DNA of 64,000 bases from Citrobacter freundii (lineage in GTDB: Bacteria > Pseudomonadota > Gammaproteobacteria > Enterobacterales > Enterobacteriaceae). Positions 1-9,538 of this stretch are shown piece after piece; the stretch's first letter is position 1, and each line of letters opens with the position of its first letter. The notes under the pieces are model-generated. The model was not told the DNA's origin. It saw only the letters and a list, made by a program, of their open reading frames with translations, and searched no databases. The position numbers and the translations under genes are program-made. Location of the stretch: the NCBI RefSeq assembly GCF_011077955.1, contig NZ_JAALBX010000004.1, positions 248,001 to 312,000 on the forward strand, in the 5' to 3' direction.

Positions 1-11
1 AACTTCCGTAG
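1..11 (+). CDS. smrB: SmrB, C-terminal end only (partial)
   Basis: The first bases can be read as ...Leu-Pro-stop (TAG at 9-11). SmrB of E. coli also ends in ...ELP and lies directly before sixA on the opposite strand, so this is probably the end of the Smr-domain ribosome-rescue nuclease gene. Only three codons are visible, so the call rests mainly on gene order. Nothing else is evident between here and the terminator at 98. Confidence 0.35.
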
Positions 12-97
12 CGCTTCACCGCGCATGGTTCACTCTTATGCTGCCAGGCTTGCTGCCGCGTCTAAGATTCAGGAAGGTATTTGCCAGCGTCACCGAC

Positions 98-123
98 AAA
101 AAAGCCGCATTACGCGGCTTTTT
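98..123. terminator. Bidirectional terminator between smrB and sixA
   Basis: The arms AAAGCCGC and GCGGCTTT flank a 5-nt loop, with an A-run before and a T-run after. It lies 5 bp past the sixA stop and can serve both sixA and the gene entering from the left. Confidence 0.8.
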
Positions 124-128
124 GACTA

Positions 129-623
129 TCAGGCATTGCTGGCTTTCGCCATTTTCAGATTGCAGGGACTCATCTGCCAGTTATACACGCCCTTATCGGT
201 TTGCGGGTCGAGCGTGACGCTGGCAATGGCCGAGGTTGAGAACATTGGCGGCGTTTCTTCCGGGCAAAGTTCAGAGACCAGGTAGCCGACTAACGGGAGA
301 TGAGATATCACCAGCACCGATTTTACGCCTTCGTCTGCCAGTGTCTGAAGGTCGGCACCGACCATTCTTACATCGCCGCAGGGCGTCAACTCCGGCAGGA
401 CATCGACATTTTCCGGCAGTGTGAACACTTCCCGGACCATGTCCAGCGTTTGTCCGGCGCGCAGATAAGGGCTGACAAGAACACGCTCGATATCCACCTT
501 TTGACCTTTTAGCCAGGTCGCCATTAGACGGGATTCGTCACACCCGCAGAGGGTTAAGGGACGAACCGCATCACTGGCGGCATCAAGAGCTGCGTCACCG
601 TGACGCATAATGAAAACTTGCAT
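129..623 (-). CDS. sixA: Phosphohistidine phosphatase SixA
   Basis: A 164-aa histidine-phosphatase (phosphoglycerate-mutase superfamily) protein. The RHG signature sits at the N-terminus (IMRHGDA, catalytic His about residue 8) and a second His lies in VISHLPLVG near residue 108. E. coli SixA (161 aa) removes phosphate from histidines of phosphorelay and nitrogen-PTS proteins. Its position next to fadJ, facing smrB, is the E. coli arrangement. It is cytosolic, with no signal peptide. fadJ ends 190 bp upstream; that gap contains a GGTCGGG/CCCGACC hairpin (695-721) without a T-run. Confidence 0.93.
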   Translation of the reverse strand: MQVFIMRHGDAALDAASDAVRPLTLCGCDESRLMATWLKGQKVDIERVLVSPYLRAGQTLDMVREVFTLPENVDVLPELTPCGDVRMVGADLQTLADEGVKSVLVISHLPLVGYLVSELCPEETPPMFSTSAIASVTLDPQTDKGVYNWQMSPCNLKMAKASNA

Positions 624-813
624 AGTGCACCGCTTTTGTTAACCAGAATCGCCACGTTCCCCAACAGACCCAAAGCCAGTGGGGATATCATCGCGGTCGG
701 GCATTGTGCCTTATCCCGACCTCGAATGAAACGCTGTTTTTACCTTAATGGTGTAAGTATAGTCAATCACCGTTTACAAAATAACCAAACCTTGCCACAC
801 CGAACGTTTCCGG

Positions 814-2976
814 TTAAACAACACTCGCTGCGACAGACTCATCAATCGCCTTGTTTTCCCAGAACTTTTGCTCGGTTTTCGTCATAGTAAGCAACCGCTC
901 GCAAGGGGCGAAGCGTTCGCCGTAACGGCTTTCAAGACGTTGCAGCCGGGCCACGATTTCTTGTGCGCCAAGACTATCCATATACCGGAACGGGCCGCCG
1001 AGGAAAGGCGGAAAACCGATACCAAATACAGCACCAATATCACCGTCCCTGACGGAACGTACGACACCCTCATCAAGTGCGCGGGCAGCCTCGTTTAGCA
1101 TCATCATCACGCAGCGTTCCGCAAGCGCCTCCGGCGCCATTTTTTGCGCAGGTTTAGCGCCAATAAGCGTATAAATTGCAGGGTCGACCTGCTTTTTGTT
1201 TGTACGCCCTTTTGCCGGATAAAGATAGAAACCGCGGCCGTTTTTTCTGCCTTTGCGATCGTCCTTCAAAATTGCTGCAACGGCCTCGTTCGGCGCGCTG
1301 AAACGGGAGCCATAAGCGCGCTCCAGCACAGGCATTATTTTAGTGCCTACATCAATTCCCACCTCATCCAAAAGTTGGATAGGCCCTACCGGGAAACCAA
1401 ACTTCACCAGCGCGTCGTCAATGTGATCAACCGGTTCGCCTTCAAGCAGGCAGCGCATGGCTTCATTGATATACGGCGCGAGAATGCGGTTAACGTAAAA
1501 GCCCGCGCAATCGGCGACTACAATAGGCGTTTTGCCCTGTTTTTTCGCCAGCGCCACGGTGGTGGAAATAGTTTGCGCACTGGTTCCGGCGTGTGGAATG
1601 ACTTCCACTAGCGGCATTTTATCCACCGGGCTGAAGTAGTGCAGGCCAACCACCAGGTCCGGACGAGCGGCGTTCTGGGCAATTTCCCCAATCGGCAACG
1701 AAGAAGTATTGGATGCGAAAATCGTTTCCGGCGCGGCAAATTGCTCCACCTCGGCGACCATTTTGCGTTTGAGTTCAAGATCCTCAAATACCGCTTCAAC
1801 GACAATATCCCGGTGATGAAAACCGCGATAATCGGTTGAACCGCTGATAAGCGCCATTTGGCTGTCGCGTTCGACCGCTTTTAGATGACGTCGACGCACT
1901 TTCTTATCTAGCAGATCCCAGCTGTATTTCAGTGCGTGGTTGATCCCCTTATCGCTGATGTCTTTAAGCCGCACCGGCAGTTTGCCTTTCGTGGCTGTCA
2001 CATAAGCGATACCGCCGCCCATAAGTCCACCGCCAAGGATACCTACGGCATGCAATGGTTTAGGCGGCACTTCGCTGCCCTGATCTTTTTTAAGCTCGGT
2101 GCTGGCGAAGAAAATATGACGCAGCGCGGCAGACTGCGGCGTCATGGCGAGTTCGCCAAATGCTTTCGCTTCTGCCTGATACCCGCTGGCGCTACCCTGT
2201 TCCAGTCCGGTGCGCACCACATCGATAATGCGCATCGCCGCGGGATAATTGCCATGAGTTTTTTTAAGGGTTTGTCTGGTAACCATGCGGAATAGAATCG
2301 AGCGGCCCAGCGGACCTGCCAGGACACGTTCACGCGTCGGGAGACGGCGCGACGCGGGGCGTCCTTGCTTCACTAACGCCACAGCGGCATCCAACAGAAT
2401 AGAGAGTGGCACCACATCGTCGACTAACCCCACCTTCAGGGCCTGACGGGGTCGCAGCTGTTTGCCGGTCAGCATCATTTCAAGCGCAGTGCTGACGCCA
2501 ATCAGTCGCGGCAGCCGTTGGGTTCCGCCAGAGCCTGGCAACAATCCCAGTTGCACTTCCGGCAGTCCTAACACCGTTTTCCCGTCATCAGTACATACCC
2601 GACGATGACAGGCCAGCGCCAGCTCAAGACCGCCGCCGAGGCAAGGCCCGTTTATAGCCGCCACGACCGGAATGGATAGCGCATGGATATCGGCCATGAT
2701 CTGCTGGCCCTGTTTTGCCAGCGCCTCGGCCTGTTGAGCGGTCTGGCAGTCGGCAATCATAAAGATATCCGCGCCCGCGATAAAATTGTCCGGTTTGCCG
2801 GAGATAAATATCACGCCCTGAAGTTGCTTGTTTTCATGAATTTGTTTCAGGATCGCACGCACCTGAGCGCCAAACTCCGCTTTCAGGGTGTTCATTTTCT
2901 CATTTGGCACATCAATAGTAACGACCGCGATATTATCTGGTCGAACGTGCAGCGTAAAAGCGGATTGCAGTTCCAT
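814..2976 (-). CDS. fadJ: Fatty acid oxidation complex alpha subunit FadJ
   Basis: A 720-aa multifunctional protein: an N-terminal crotonase (enoyl-CoA hydratase) domain over about residues 1-190, then a 3-hydroxyacyl-CoA dehydrogenase with the NAD-binding [10 protein letters not shown] motif near residue 315 and two C-terminal HAD domains. FadJ works with the FadI thiolase in beta-oxidation, mainly anaerobically and on longer chains. Its start codon overlaps the fadI stop by one base (TAATG at 2974-2978), so translation is probably coupled. Length matches E. coli FadJ (714 aa). Confidence 0.96.
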   Translation of the reverse strand: MELQSAFTLHVRPDNIAVVTIDVPNEKMNTLKAEFGAQVRAILKQIHENKQLQGVIFISGKPDNFIAGADIFMIADCQTAQQAEALAKQGQQIMADIHALSIPVVAAINGPCLGGGLELALACHRRVCTDDGKTVLGLPEVQLGLLPGSGGTQRLPRLIGVSTALEMMLTGKQLRPRQALKVGLVDDVVPLSILLDAAVALVKQGRPASRRLPTRERVLAGPLGRSILFRMVTRQTLKKTHGNYPAAMRIIDVVRTGLEQGSASGYQAEAKAFGELAMTPQSAALRHIFFASTELKKDQGSEVPPKPLHAVGILGGGLMGGGIAYVTATKGKLPVRLKDISDKGINHALKYSWDLLDKKVRRRHLKAVERDSQMALISGSTDYRGFHHRDIVVEAVFEDLELKRKMVAEVEQFAAPETIFASNTSSLPIGEIAQNAARPDLVVGLHYFSPVDKMPLVEVIPHAGTSAQTISTTVALAKKQGKTPIVVADCAGFYVNRILAPYINEAMRCLLEGEPVDHIDDALVKFGFPVGPIQLLDEVGIDVGTKIMPVLERAYGSRFSAPNEAVAAILKDDRKGRKNGRGFYLYPAKGRTNKKQVDPAIYTLIGAKPAQKMAPEALAERCVMMMLNEAARALDEGVVRSVRDGDIGAVFGIGFPPFLGGPFRYMDSLGAQEIVARLQRLESRYGERFAPCERLLTMTKTEQKFWENKAIDESVAASVV

Positions 2977-4286
2977 TATTCAGCCTCCAGTACCATTGCC
3001 GCCCCTAATCCGCCTGCCGCGCAGGCCGTAACCAGACCGAATCCCCCGCCGCGACGGCGCAATTCATTTAACGTCTGGACAATCATACGTGCGCCAGTCG
3101 CAGCAAAGGGGTGGCCGTATGCGATAGACCCGCCCATAACGTTGAAAATAGCGTCGTCCACCTCGCCTGTCGCCTGGGTTCGGCCTAACACCTCGCGGGC
3201 AAAGCGCTCGCTGGAAAGCATTTTCAAATTGGCAAGGGTCTGGGCGGCAAATGCTTCGTGCATATCAAATAGCGTCAAATCGGCAAGGGTGATCCCGGCG
3301 CGATCTAAGGCGAGCGGCGTGGCCCAGGCTGGCCCCAATAACATATCCTGCCAGACGTCAACGGCGGTAAAAGCGTAGCTGCGCAAATAACCGAGCGGCG
3401 TTAAGCCAAGCTCTTTGGCGCGTGATTCTGTCATCATAATGAGTGCAGCGGCGCCGTCGGTCAGCGGCGTACTGTTTGCCGCCGTTACGGTGCCGTGTTT
3501 ACGGTCAAACGCCGGGCGCAGTTTCGCGTAATCAGCCTGAGTGCTGTTCTTGCGAATGTTGTTATCTTCGCTGAAAGGCTCGCGATAAGGCGGCACATAC
3601 GCCGTCATGACTTCGTCGGCGAATTTACCTTCTTGCCAGGCCTGCGCGGCCCGCATATGGGAGCGGTGCGCCAGGGCATCCTGCTCTTCACGGGTAATAC
3701 CATGGGTTTTCGCCATTTGTTCAGCGGTATCCCCCATACGCAGCCCCGTTGAATATTCCGCGACGGCGGGCGGGACCGGCATCAGATCCCGCAGGCGCAA
3801 GCGGGAGAATAATTTAAGCCGCTGCGCGGTGGTGCGGGCTTTATTTACGTCCACCAGAATGCGCGCCAGCTTTTTGCTCACACCAATGGGCAATACGGAC
3901 GAGGAGTCCGCGCCGCCTGCAATACCGGCGCGGATAGTGCCTGCCATCAGGCTTTCCGCCACGTTTGCCACGGCCTGGAAGCTGGTGGCGCAAGCGCGGC
4001 TGACGCTGTACGCATCGGTATGTACATTCATACCGGTGCCGAGGACAATTTCACGGGCAATATTCGGAGCTTCAGGCATTTGCACGACCTGGCCGAAAAC
4101 CAGTTGTTCAATCACGTCGACAGGAATTTCACTGCGTGCCAGCAGTTCGCTCACCACCATTTTGCCGAGATCCACCGCTGGAATGCCATGGAAAGCCGTG
4201 GCCTGGCGCGCAAATGGGGTACGCAACCCGCTGATTATGGCAATTCGATCGCCCGGACGGGCAAGACGCGATAACGCCTGACTCAT
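2976..4286 (-). CDS. fadI: 3-ketoacyl-CoA thiolase FadI
   Basis: A 436-aa thiolase, the length of E. coli FadI. The nucleophilic Cys lies in [10 protein letters not shown] (about residue 97). The conserved His pair lies in [14 protein letters not shown] and the second Cys in TACAAGGLG near the C-terminus. FadI releases acetyl-CoA in the last step of beta-oxidation and pairs with FadJ. The frame stays open to 4367, but the ATG at 4286 gives the family N-terminus ([17 protein letters not shown]) and has GGGGAG in front. A FadR-type operator lies 32 bp upstream (4318-4334). Confidence 0.96.
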   Translation of the reverse strand: MSQALSRLARPGDRIAIISGLRTPFARQATAFHGIPAVDLGKMVVSELLARSEIPVDVIEQLVFGQVVQMPEAPNIAREIVLGTGMNVHTDAYSVSRACATSFQAVANVAESLMAGTIRAGIAGGADSSSVLPIGVSKKLARILVDVNKARTTAQRLKLFSRLRLRDLMPVPPAVAEYSTGLRMGDTAEQMAKTHGITREEQDALAHRSHMRAAQAWQEGKFADEVMTAYVPPYREPFSEDNNIRKNSTQADYAKLRPAFDRKHGTVTAANSTPLTDGAAALIMMTESRAKELGLTPLGYLRSYAFTAVDVWQDMLLGPAWATPLALDRAGITLADLTLFDMHEAFAAQTLANLKMLSSERFAREVLGRTQATGEVDDAIFNVMGGSIAYGHPFAATGARMIVQTLNELRRRGGGFGLVTACAAGGLGAAMVLEAE

Positions 4287-4317
4287 AACACTCCCCTGTA
4301 AAAGTTGACACAATAAA

Positions 4318-4334
4318 AAGTGGTCGGACCTGAC
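4318..4334. promoter_or_regulatory. Candidate FadR operator of fadIJ
   Basis: The site has the core GTGGTCGGACCTGAC, close to the FadR consensus (CTGGTCNGACNTNTT), and sits just upstream of the fadI start. FadR is known to repress fad genes until acyl-CoA releases it. The strand and the exact promoter were not resolved. Confidence 0.65.
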
Positions 4335-4415
4335 GACAGTCTTAACCAAATTTTTACATTTAGCCAACCGGGGAAATGAAAAAGTGCGAAGGGTTACACG
4401 AATTTAGCAGGAGTT

Positions 4416-4442
4416 GACGCCTTCAGAAAAAAAGAAGGCGTC
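4416..4442. terminator. Hairpin between yfcZ and fadI
   Basis: The 9-bp arms GACGCCTTC and GAAGGCGTC surround a 9-nt loop and lie 8 bp past the yfcZ stop. The T-tract falls in the loop rather than after the stem, so it is an atypical terminator or simply an mRNA stem-loop. Confidence 0.4.
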
Positions 4443-4449
4443 GGACAGA

Positions 4450-4734
4450 TTAACGCAGGCCTAGCTGGAAAATCATGGTTTCGGCCTGGCAGGCGAAAAC
4501 GAAGTCGATATCAAGACGTACGCCATCGCTTTCTTCAGTGAAGTTCGCGTTAATCTTGCACGGTTCAGATTCAACTTCACGCGCTTTTGCACTCAGCGCC
4601 GCCAGGGTTTCTTCAGCGCTTTTGCGATCCGGGAAAACGCGGCTGTAAGACGCGGTGCAATCGGTGTTGTCCATAATGGTTCCAACATCAATACAGCAGC
4701 AAACCGGGGTTTCATCAGCGGTGCATTTACTCAT
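4450..4734 (-). CDS. yfcZ: YfcZ/YiiS family protein
   Basis: A 94-aa cytosolic protein of unknown biochemical role, equal in length to E. coli YfcZ and sharing its Cys-rich start (KCTADETPVCCC) and its C-terminus (IFQLGLR). The frame is open to 4776, but the ATG at 4734 is preceded by AGAGGAAA and matches the family start. It lies between fadI and the divergent fadL, the usual position of this gene in enterics. Confidence 0.9.
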   Translation of the reverse strand: MSKCTADETPVCCCIDVGTIMDNTDCTASYSRVFPDRKSAEETLAALSAKAREVESEPCKINANFTEESDGVRLDIDFVFACQAETMIFQLGLR

Positions 4735-5103
4735 TGTGATTTCCTCTGTACATCGCACCAGGGGTGCAGTTAGCAATCCCCTTATTTTACGCCGCGAAGC
4801 GTCCCTGCTCCACCCGAGAATGGTGACAATATCGGTCAGCTATATAAATCCCAACAAAAAATGATCTGAAACAAAAAACATCCCCCTCAATGAATATCAT
4901 CTGCGCCAATTTTGCCACGGCGATCTCGTTTCGATGATCATTTTCGAAATTTTCATTAAACAAACTTGCAACATTTGGTCTGGTCGGACCTATACTCTCG
5001 CCACTGGTCTGATTTGTAAGCCGTAACTCAGACCCTACACTTCGCGCTCCTGTTACGGTAAGTAACATTTTCTAAATAAAAATAAACGGATGAGGTTATG
5101 GTC
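4735..5103. promoter_or_regulatory. yfcZ-fadL divergent intergenic region with two FadR sites
   Basis: This 369-bp region holds the divergent promoters. Two FadR-type operators are visible: 4978-4994 (core CTGGTCGGACCTA) and 5002-5018 (CTGGTCTGATTT), 24 bp apart. A possible fadL -10 (TATACT, 4991-4996) overlaps the first site, which would let FadR block polymerase directly. The layout closely resembles the E. coli fadL control region. No other feature was seen. Confidence 0.8.
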
Positions 5104-6471
5104 ATGAGCCAGAAAACCCTGTTTACCAAGTCTTTAATCGCAGTCGCAGTGGCAATTGTCTCTTCTCAAGCCTGGTCCGCAGGTTTTCAACTTAATGAGT
5201 TTTCTTCCTCTGGCCTTGGCCGTGCTTATTCCGGGGAAGGCGCTATCGCTGATAATGCGGGTTCCGTCAGCCGTAACCCAGCAACTATCATGATGTTCGA
5301 CCGCCCGACCTTCTCCGGCGGCGCGATCTTCGTTGATCCCGATGTGAACGTTTCTGGTCGTTCTCCTACAGGCCGCAGCCTGGATTCAGACAACATTGCG
5401 CCGACAGCATGGGTTCCCAACCTGCATTTCGTCGCGCCAATCAATGAGCAGTTTGGTTGGGGCGCATCCGTAACGTCCAACTACGGTCTGGCAACGGAAT
5501 TTAATGATTCTTATGCGGGTGGTTCTATGGGCGGCAAAACCGACCTGGAAACGCTCAACCTGAATTTGAGCGGCGCTTACCGTCTTAACAACCATTTCAG
5601 CTTCGGTCTTGGCTTTAATGCCGTTTACGCGAAAGCGAAACTGGAGCGTTACGCAGGCGATCTGGGTCCTATCATCGCAGGCCAAATTAGCCGTACGCCG
5701 GGTTATGCACAAAGCCCGGCACTGCAAGGTGCTGCGGGTTACGCAAATAACATTCCCGCCAGTACTCAGGTTGCCCGTCTGAAGGGTGAAGAGTGGGGTT
5801 ATGGCTGGAACGCCGGTATCCTGTATGAACTGGATAAAGACAACCGCTACTCACTGACTTATCGCTCCGAGGTTAAGGTTGATTTCGAAGGCGATTACCG
5901 CAGCCAACTGCCGGCCACGGGTAATCTTCCGCCAGCGTTCCGTCCGCTGTTTGCAAGCCTTCCTTTACCTGCCGGTACCAGCGGGAGCACTATCGATGGC
6001 GATTTAACCCTGAATCTGCCTGAAATGTGGGAAGTGTCCGGTTATAACAAAGTGGCACCACAATGGGCCATCCACTATAGCCTGGCCTACACCAGCTGGA
6101 GCCAGTTTGAAGAGCTGAAAGCCACCAATAAAGATGGCCAAACGCTGTTCTATAAAGACGAAAGCTTCCGCGATTCTTACCGCATCGCGTTAGGTACGAC
6201 TTACTTTATGGATGACAACTGGACCCTGCGCGCCGGTATCGCCTTTGATGACAGCCCGGTTCCGGCCAGCCACCGCTCCATCTCTATCCCGGATCAGGAC
6301 CGTCTGTGGCTGAGTACCGGTGCAACCTACGCGTTTAACAAAGATGCGTCTGTGGACGTCGGCGTGTCTTACATGCACGGTCAGCATGTTGAGTTCACCG
6401 AAGGCCCGTATACCTTTAAATCTGAAGGTAAAGCGTGGCTGTACGGCGCGAACTTTAACTACGCGTTCTAA
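5104..6471 (+). CDS. fadL: Long-chain fatty acid outer-membrane transporter FadL
   Basis: A 455-aa outer-membrane beta-barrel of the FadL/TodX family. It has a signal peptide (cleavage after AWSA, about residue 25), then the mature FadL start [21 protein letters not shown], and ends in Phe (NFNYAF) as outer-membrane proteins do. FadL takes up long-chain fatty acids and serves as a phage T2 receptor in E. coli. Two in-frame ATGs exist (5098, 5104). The second sits 8 nt after GAGG and is preferred; the first is only 2 nt away. It is regulated by the FadR sites just upstream and ends at a strong terminator shared with mlaA. Confidence 0.95.
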   Translation: MSQKTLFTKSLIAVAVAIVSSQAWSAGFQLNEFSSSGLGRAYSGEGAIADNAGSVSRNPATIMMFDRPTFSGGAIFVDPDVNVSGRSPTGRSLDSDNIAPTAWVPNLHFVAPINEQFGWGASVTSNYGLATEFNDSYAGGSMGGKTDLETLNLNLSGAYRLNNHFSFGLGFNAVYAKAKLERYAGDLGPIIAGQISRTPGYAQSPALQGAAGYANNIPASTQVARLKGEEWGYGWNAGILYELDKDNRYSLTYRSEVKVDFEGDYRSQLPATGNLPPAFRPLFASLPLPAGTSGSTIDGDLTLNLPEMWEVSGYNKVAPQWAIHYSLAYTSWSQFEELKATNKDGQTLFYKDESFRDSYRIALGTTYFMDDNWTLRAGIAFDDSPVPASHRSISIPDQDRLWLSTGATYAFNKDASVDVGVSYMHGQHVEFTEGPYTFKSEGKAWLYGANFNYAF

Positions 6472-6486
6472 TCCTTCGCGGGATAC

Positions 6487-6516
6487 AAAAAAGGTGAGCA
6501 TTTGCTCACCTTTTTT
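6487..6516. terminator. Bidirectional terminator of fadL and mlaA
   Basis: AGGTGAGC and GCTCACCT arms flanked by an A-run and a T-run lie between the convergent stops of fadL (6471) and mlaA (6548). Confidence 0.9.
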
Positions 6517-6547
6517 ATTGCCCGTTGCACCGCAAAGCAATACGTCT

Positions 6548-7300
6548 TTACTCTGAATCGATATCTTTCAGATCGCCCTGAATCGCCTGGGCGTTCGGGT
6601 TTTCTGCCGGTTTGAGCTTACCGCCATTGGCAATAAAGTCGTTACGCTGGAAATAGGCTTCACGTACCAGAATGTACGGATCTGACGACTGGCGCAGCAG
6701 GCCGTCCGAATCGAGCAGTTGCGCGCGCGTTTCGATGCCTTCCACGGTCCATTTGCCAAGGGAGAGCGGCCATGTCAGCCAGGAAAGCACCGGATACGTG
6801 GTATCGGCAAAGTCGCCGCCCTCCTGACGCAGCGTAAAGCTGCCGTAGAAAGGCAATTGCAGGTACGGACCATAGCCGACGCCGTAATGGCCAAGCGTGC
6901 TGCCGAAACGATGCGGCTCAACGCGCTGCAGCTTAGGATTCGCCAACCCGGCCACATCAATAAAGCCCCCCATGCCCAGCAAGGTATTCAGGAAAAAGCG
7001 CGTAAAGTGCACCATCCCCTGATACGGATCGCCCTGAAGGAAATAGTTCACCATGGAGGCAGGCTCTTCAAGGTTGCTGGTAAAGTTGCTTAGCCCGTTA
7101 CGGGCCGGTTGCGGCACGTAATCACGCCAGGCGACGGCAACCGGGCGAACAACATAAGGATCCAGTACGTTAAAGTTGAAGTTGTACATGGTGCGGTTGA
7201 ACCCTTCGAACGGGTCCGAGCGTCCCTGTTGTTCCCCCGAGCTGGCGCAACCAATCAGTAACGTTGTCGCCAGCGCAAGGCCGGTCAGGCGAAAATTCAT
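6548..7300 (-). CDS. mlaA: Phospholipid-binding lipoprotein MlaA (VacJ)
   Basis: A 250-aa lipoprotein with lipobox LIGC (Cys 18) and the family signature SDPFEGFNRTMYNFNF right after it. MlaA sits in the outer membrane with OmpC/F and removes misplaced phospholipids from the outer leaflet, passing them to MlaC. In E. coli it stands beside yfdC. Here it follows ccmI by only 29 bp with no terminator between them, so it may be read as the last gene of the ccm operon as well as from its own promoter. Confidence 0.95.
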   Translation of the reverse strand: MNFRLTGLALATTLLIGCASSGEQQGRSDPFEGFNRTMYNFNFNVLDPYVVRPVAVAWRDYVPQPARNGLSNFTSNLEEPASMVNYFLQGDPYQGMVHFTRFFLNTLLGMGGFIDVAGLANPKLQRVEPHRFGSTLGHYGVGYGPYLQLPFYGSFTLRQEGGDFADTTYPVLSWLTWPLSLGKWTVEGIETRAQLLDSDGLLRQSSDPYILVREAYFQRNDFIANGGKLKPAENPNAQAIQGDLKDIDSE

Positions 7301-7329
7301 CTCTGTCTCCCTGTTATTGATGGCTGCTG

Positions 7330-8529
7330 TCAGGGTTGACGAGAGGAAATTATCACCTCCGTTGGTTTAGCCTGGTCAAATTTAATAAGCGCGCTTTGAC
7401 CAACCCAATCCCCTGACTGCACAGCAGGTGTGCCATCCTGTGAGATATGCACTTTAATCCAACCCTGATGCAGCGAGGAGAGCGAGCTTCCCGGCATCAT
7501 GGTGTTTGAGTCATCTATATTGAGTGTCATCGGAAACTGACCAACCGGCAACTTTTTGACCGCAACGGGAACCGGCGACGCCTCGCCTACGACGGTTATA
7601 AAGACGGTGCCGTTGGCTGGCATGCCCTGTTGAGCTTCCGGCGAAAGCGTGATTTTAACAGCCAGCGGCACATTGTCCATGCCTGTCTGAGCCTGCGCCT
7701 GAGCGATACTACGTTCGATAATCGCACGGCGCTTATCGTTTTGTGGCAATACGCCAAGCATCATTTGCCATGCGGCGATGGCATCGCCAAAGCGCTGTTG
7801 CTCAAACGAGCTGAACGCCAACAGGCTTAGCGCGCGAATATTGGTGTGCGATGCAGAGACCGCTTCACGCAGCAATTTATCGCCCAACTTGTTGTCATTT
7901 TCGTCGGATGAACGGATCAATACTTCAGCATAGTCGAGTTTTGCATCGATATTGTTCGGCGCCAGTTTCCAGGCATGTTCAAAAGCATCTGTCGCGGTGG
8001 TGGCATTATTCAACGCCATCCCGATTCGCCCGAGCATCATCCAGCCATCAACATTATTCGGGTCATCCTGCAGACGCGTACGCAAGCCAAGCCCCAGGCG
8101 CGCCATCTCTTCCATGGTTAACGCCGGCGCGTTAGGGTCCATCACGCGATTGAGTAATTCCGGGGTCTGACGGGTGACTTCCTGCCATTCGAGCACGTTT
8201 TTGAGATTGACCGTTTTCCAGAATACGCCAAGGCTGATAATCAACAGCGCCGCCACGCCCGGCACCAGCACCCAGCGGCTTAACGGTTTTGGCGCTGCAT
8301 CACCTTGATGCGCGGGAATATCATCGAGCAAATTGTGCTGAAGCTCGGCCACCATTTCTTCACGTTCAGCCGTGTTCTCCCGCTCAAGCTCGCGCAGGCG
8401 CGAATGATAAAACGCTCGGTTCAAAACATCGCGCGATACGCTGTGAGTACCAGACCAGGGGATAAACAGCAGTGCGGCGGTTATGATTAATAACGCCGCC
8501 ATGACGATAATAAGCAGGGTCAACGTCAT
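7330..8529 (-). CDS. ccmI: Cytochrome c maturation protein CcmI (separate from CcmH)
   Basis: A 399-aa membrane protein. It has an N-terminal hydrophobic segment, a cytoplasmic Arg/Glu-rich loop (LRELERENTAEREEM), a second membrane segment near residues 90-110, then a TPR-type periplasmic domain (WMMLGRIGMALNNATTATDAFEHAWKLAP at about 163-191). CcmI chaperones apocytochrome c to the haem lyase CcmF/CcmH. In E. coli K-12 this domain is fused to CcmH as one 350-aa protein; here it is an independent, longer gene overlapping ccmH by 4 bp. Confidence 0.85.
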   Translation of the reverse strand: MTLTLLIIVMAALLIITAALLFIPWSGTHSVSRDVLNRAFYHSRLRELERENTAEREEMVAELQHNLLDDIPAHQGDAAPKPLSRWVLVPGVAALLIISLGVFWKTVNLKNVLEWQEVTRQTPELLNRVMDPNAPALTMEEMARLGLGLRTRLQDDPNNVDGWMMLGRIGMALNNATTATDAFEHAWKLAPNNIDAKLDYAEVLIRSSDENDNKLGDKLLREAVSASHTNIRALSLLAFSSFEQQRFGDAIAAWQMMLGVLPQNDKRRAIIERSIAQAQAQTGMDNVPLAVKITLSPEAQQGMPANGTVFITVVGEASPVPVAVKKLPVGQFPMTLNIDDSNTMMPGSSLSSLHQGWIKVHISQDGTPAVQSGDWVGQSALIKFDQAKPTEVIISSRQP

Positions 8530-8984
8530 TTATTCTTCTCGCTTAGCAACTGCTTAAGGCGTTGCTGTTCCAGGTCGTTTAACGGTTGGGAGTCACGCTG
8601 TTGCCCTTTTCTGGCGCGGCGTACCACAACGATAATGCCGCCGAGAATAAACAGCGCAGGCAACAGCCACAACACCACGGTGCCGGGCGTAACCGGCGGC
8701 TCATAAGTCACAAAATTGCCGTAACGCGCCACCATATAATCGATAATTTGCTTTTGCGTTTGCCCCTGCTGTTGTAGCTCATATACCTTCTGGCGCATAT
8801 CAGAGGCGATCATGGCATTGGAATCGGCAATGCTGTTGTTCTGGCATTTTGGGCAGCGCAACTGCGCCGTTAATTCCCGAAACTGCTGCTCCTGCGCTTC
8901 ATCTTTAAACTGATAGGTATCAATGGCGGCAAAAACGGAAAATGAGAGCACCAGCGCCGCAAGCAGAGTAAAAAGGCGCGTCAT
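8526..8984 (-). CDS. ccmH: Cytochrome c maturation thiol reductase CcmH
   Basis: A 152-aa protein with a signal peptide (cleavage near FAA-ID), the redox motif LRCPKCQN (about residue 43) and one C-terminal transmembrane helix (VVLWLLPALFILGGIIVVV). CcmH reduces the apocytochrome CXXCH disulfide so that CcmF can attach haem. It corresponds to the N-terminal half of E. coli CcmH; the C-terminal TPR half is the next gene (ccmI). Confidence 0.92.
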   Translation of the reverse strand: MTRLFTLLAALVLSFSVFAAIDTYQFKDEAQEQQFRELTAQLRCPKCQNNSIADSNAMIASDMRQKVYELQQQGQTQKQIIDYMVARYGNFVTYEPPVTPGTVVLWLLPALFILGGIIVVVRRARKGQQRDSQPLNDLEQQRLKQLLSEKNK

Positions 8985-9538
8985 GCTCCCGCCTCCTGAT
9001 TGTATTTATCCCAAAGGGGTTTAATTTCGCTCTGCCAGACCTGCTCATTTAAATCACCCGCGTGGCGATAACGAATAATGCCTTTACCGTCAATGAGAAA
9101 GGTTTCTGGCGCGCCGTAAACGCCCAGATCAAGCCCCAACATGCCGTTGCCATCGAACAGGCTCATTGCGTAAGGATTCCCTAACTCGTTAAGCCAGGTA
9201 ATTGCCTTTTGGCGATCGTCTTTATAGTTCATGCCCACTACCCGCACACCCTGCGCCGAGAGGCGGTTAAGATACTGATGCTCCGCGCGGCAGGTCGGGC
9301 ACCAGGTTGCCCACACGTTCAACAGCACCGGTTTACCGCTGGTGAGCGCTGCCTGATCGTAGGTTTTACCCGGCTCATTAAGGGATTCGAGACGGAATAC
9401 CGGAACGGGTTTGCCGATGAGGGCCGACTCAAGCGTCGTTGGGTCGTCGCCATTGGCGTTACGCACCAGTTGCCAGAGTAAGGCGGCAGCCAGCAGTAAA
9501 AAAAGGACTAATGGAATAAACAACACTTTACGTTTCAT
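8981..9538 (-). CDS. ccmG: Periplasmic thioredoxin-like CcmG/DsbE
   Basis: A 185-aa membrane-anchored thioredoxin-fold protein. It has an N-terminal signal anchor (VLFIPLVLFLLLAAALLWQL) and the active site WATWCPTC (about residues 74-81). It keeps apocytochrome c and CcmH reduced in the periplasm, drawing electrons from DsbD. Its start overlaps the ccmF stop by one base and its end overlaps ccmH by 4 bp. Confidence 0.95.
   Translation of the reverse strand: MKRKVLFIPLVLFLLLAAALLWQLVRNANGDDPTTLESALIGKPVPVFRLESLNEPGKTYDQAALTSGKPVLLNVWATWCPTCRAEHQYLNRLSAQGVRVVGMNYKDDRQKAITWLNELGNPYAMSLFDGNGMLGLDLGVYGAPETFLIDGKGIIRYRHAGDLNEQVWQSEIKPLWDKYNQEAGA

Noticed and set aside
695-721. Hairpin GGTCGGG/CCCGACC as terminator of fadJ
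   Set aside because: There is no T-run on either strand and the loop is long (13 nt); noted only as a possible mRNA stem.
5386-5727. Minus-strand frame inside fadL
   Set aside because: Antisense shadow of a conserved beta-barrel gene.
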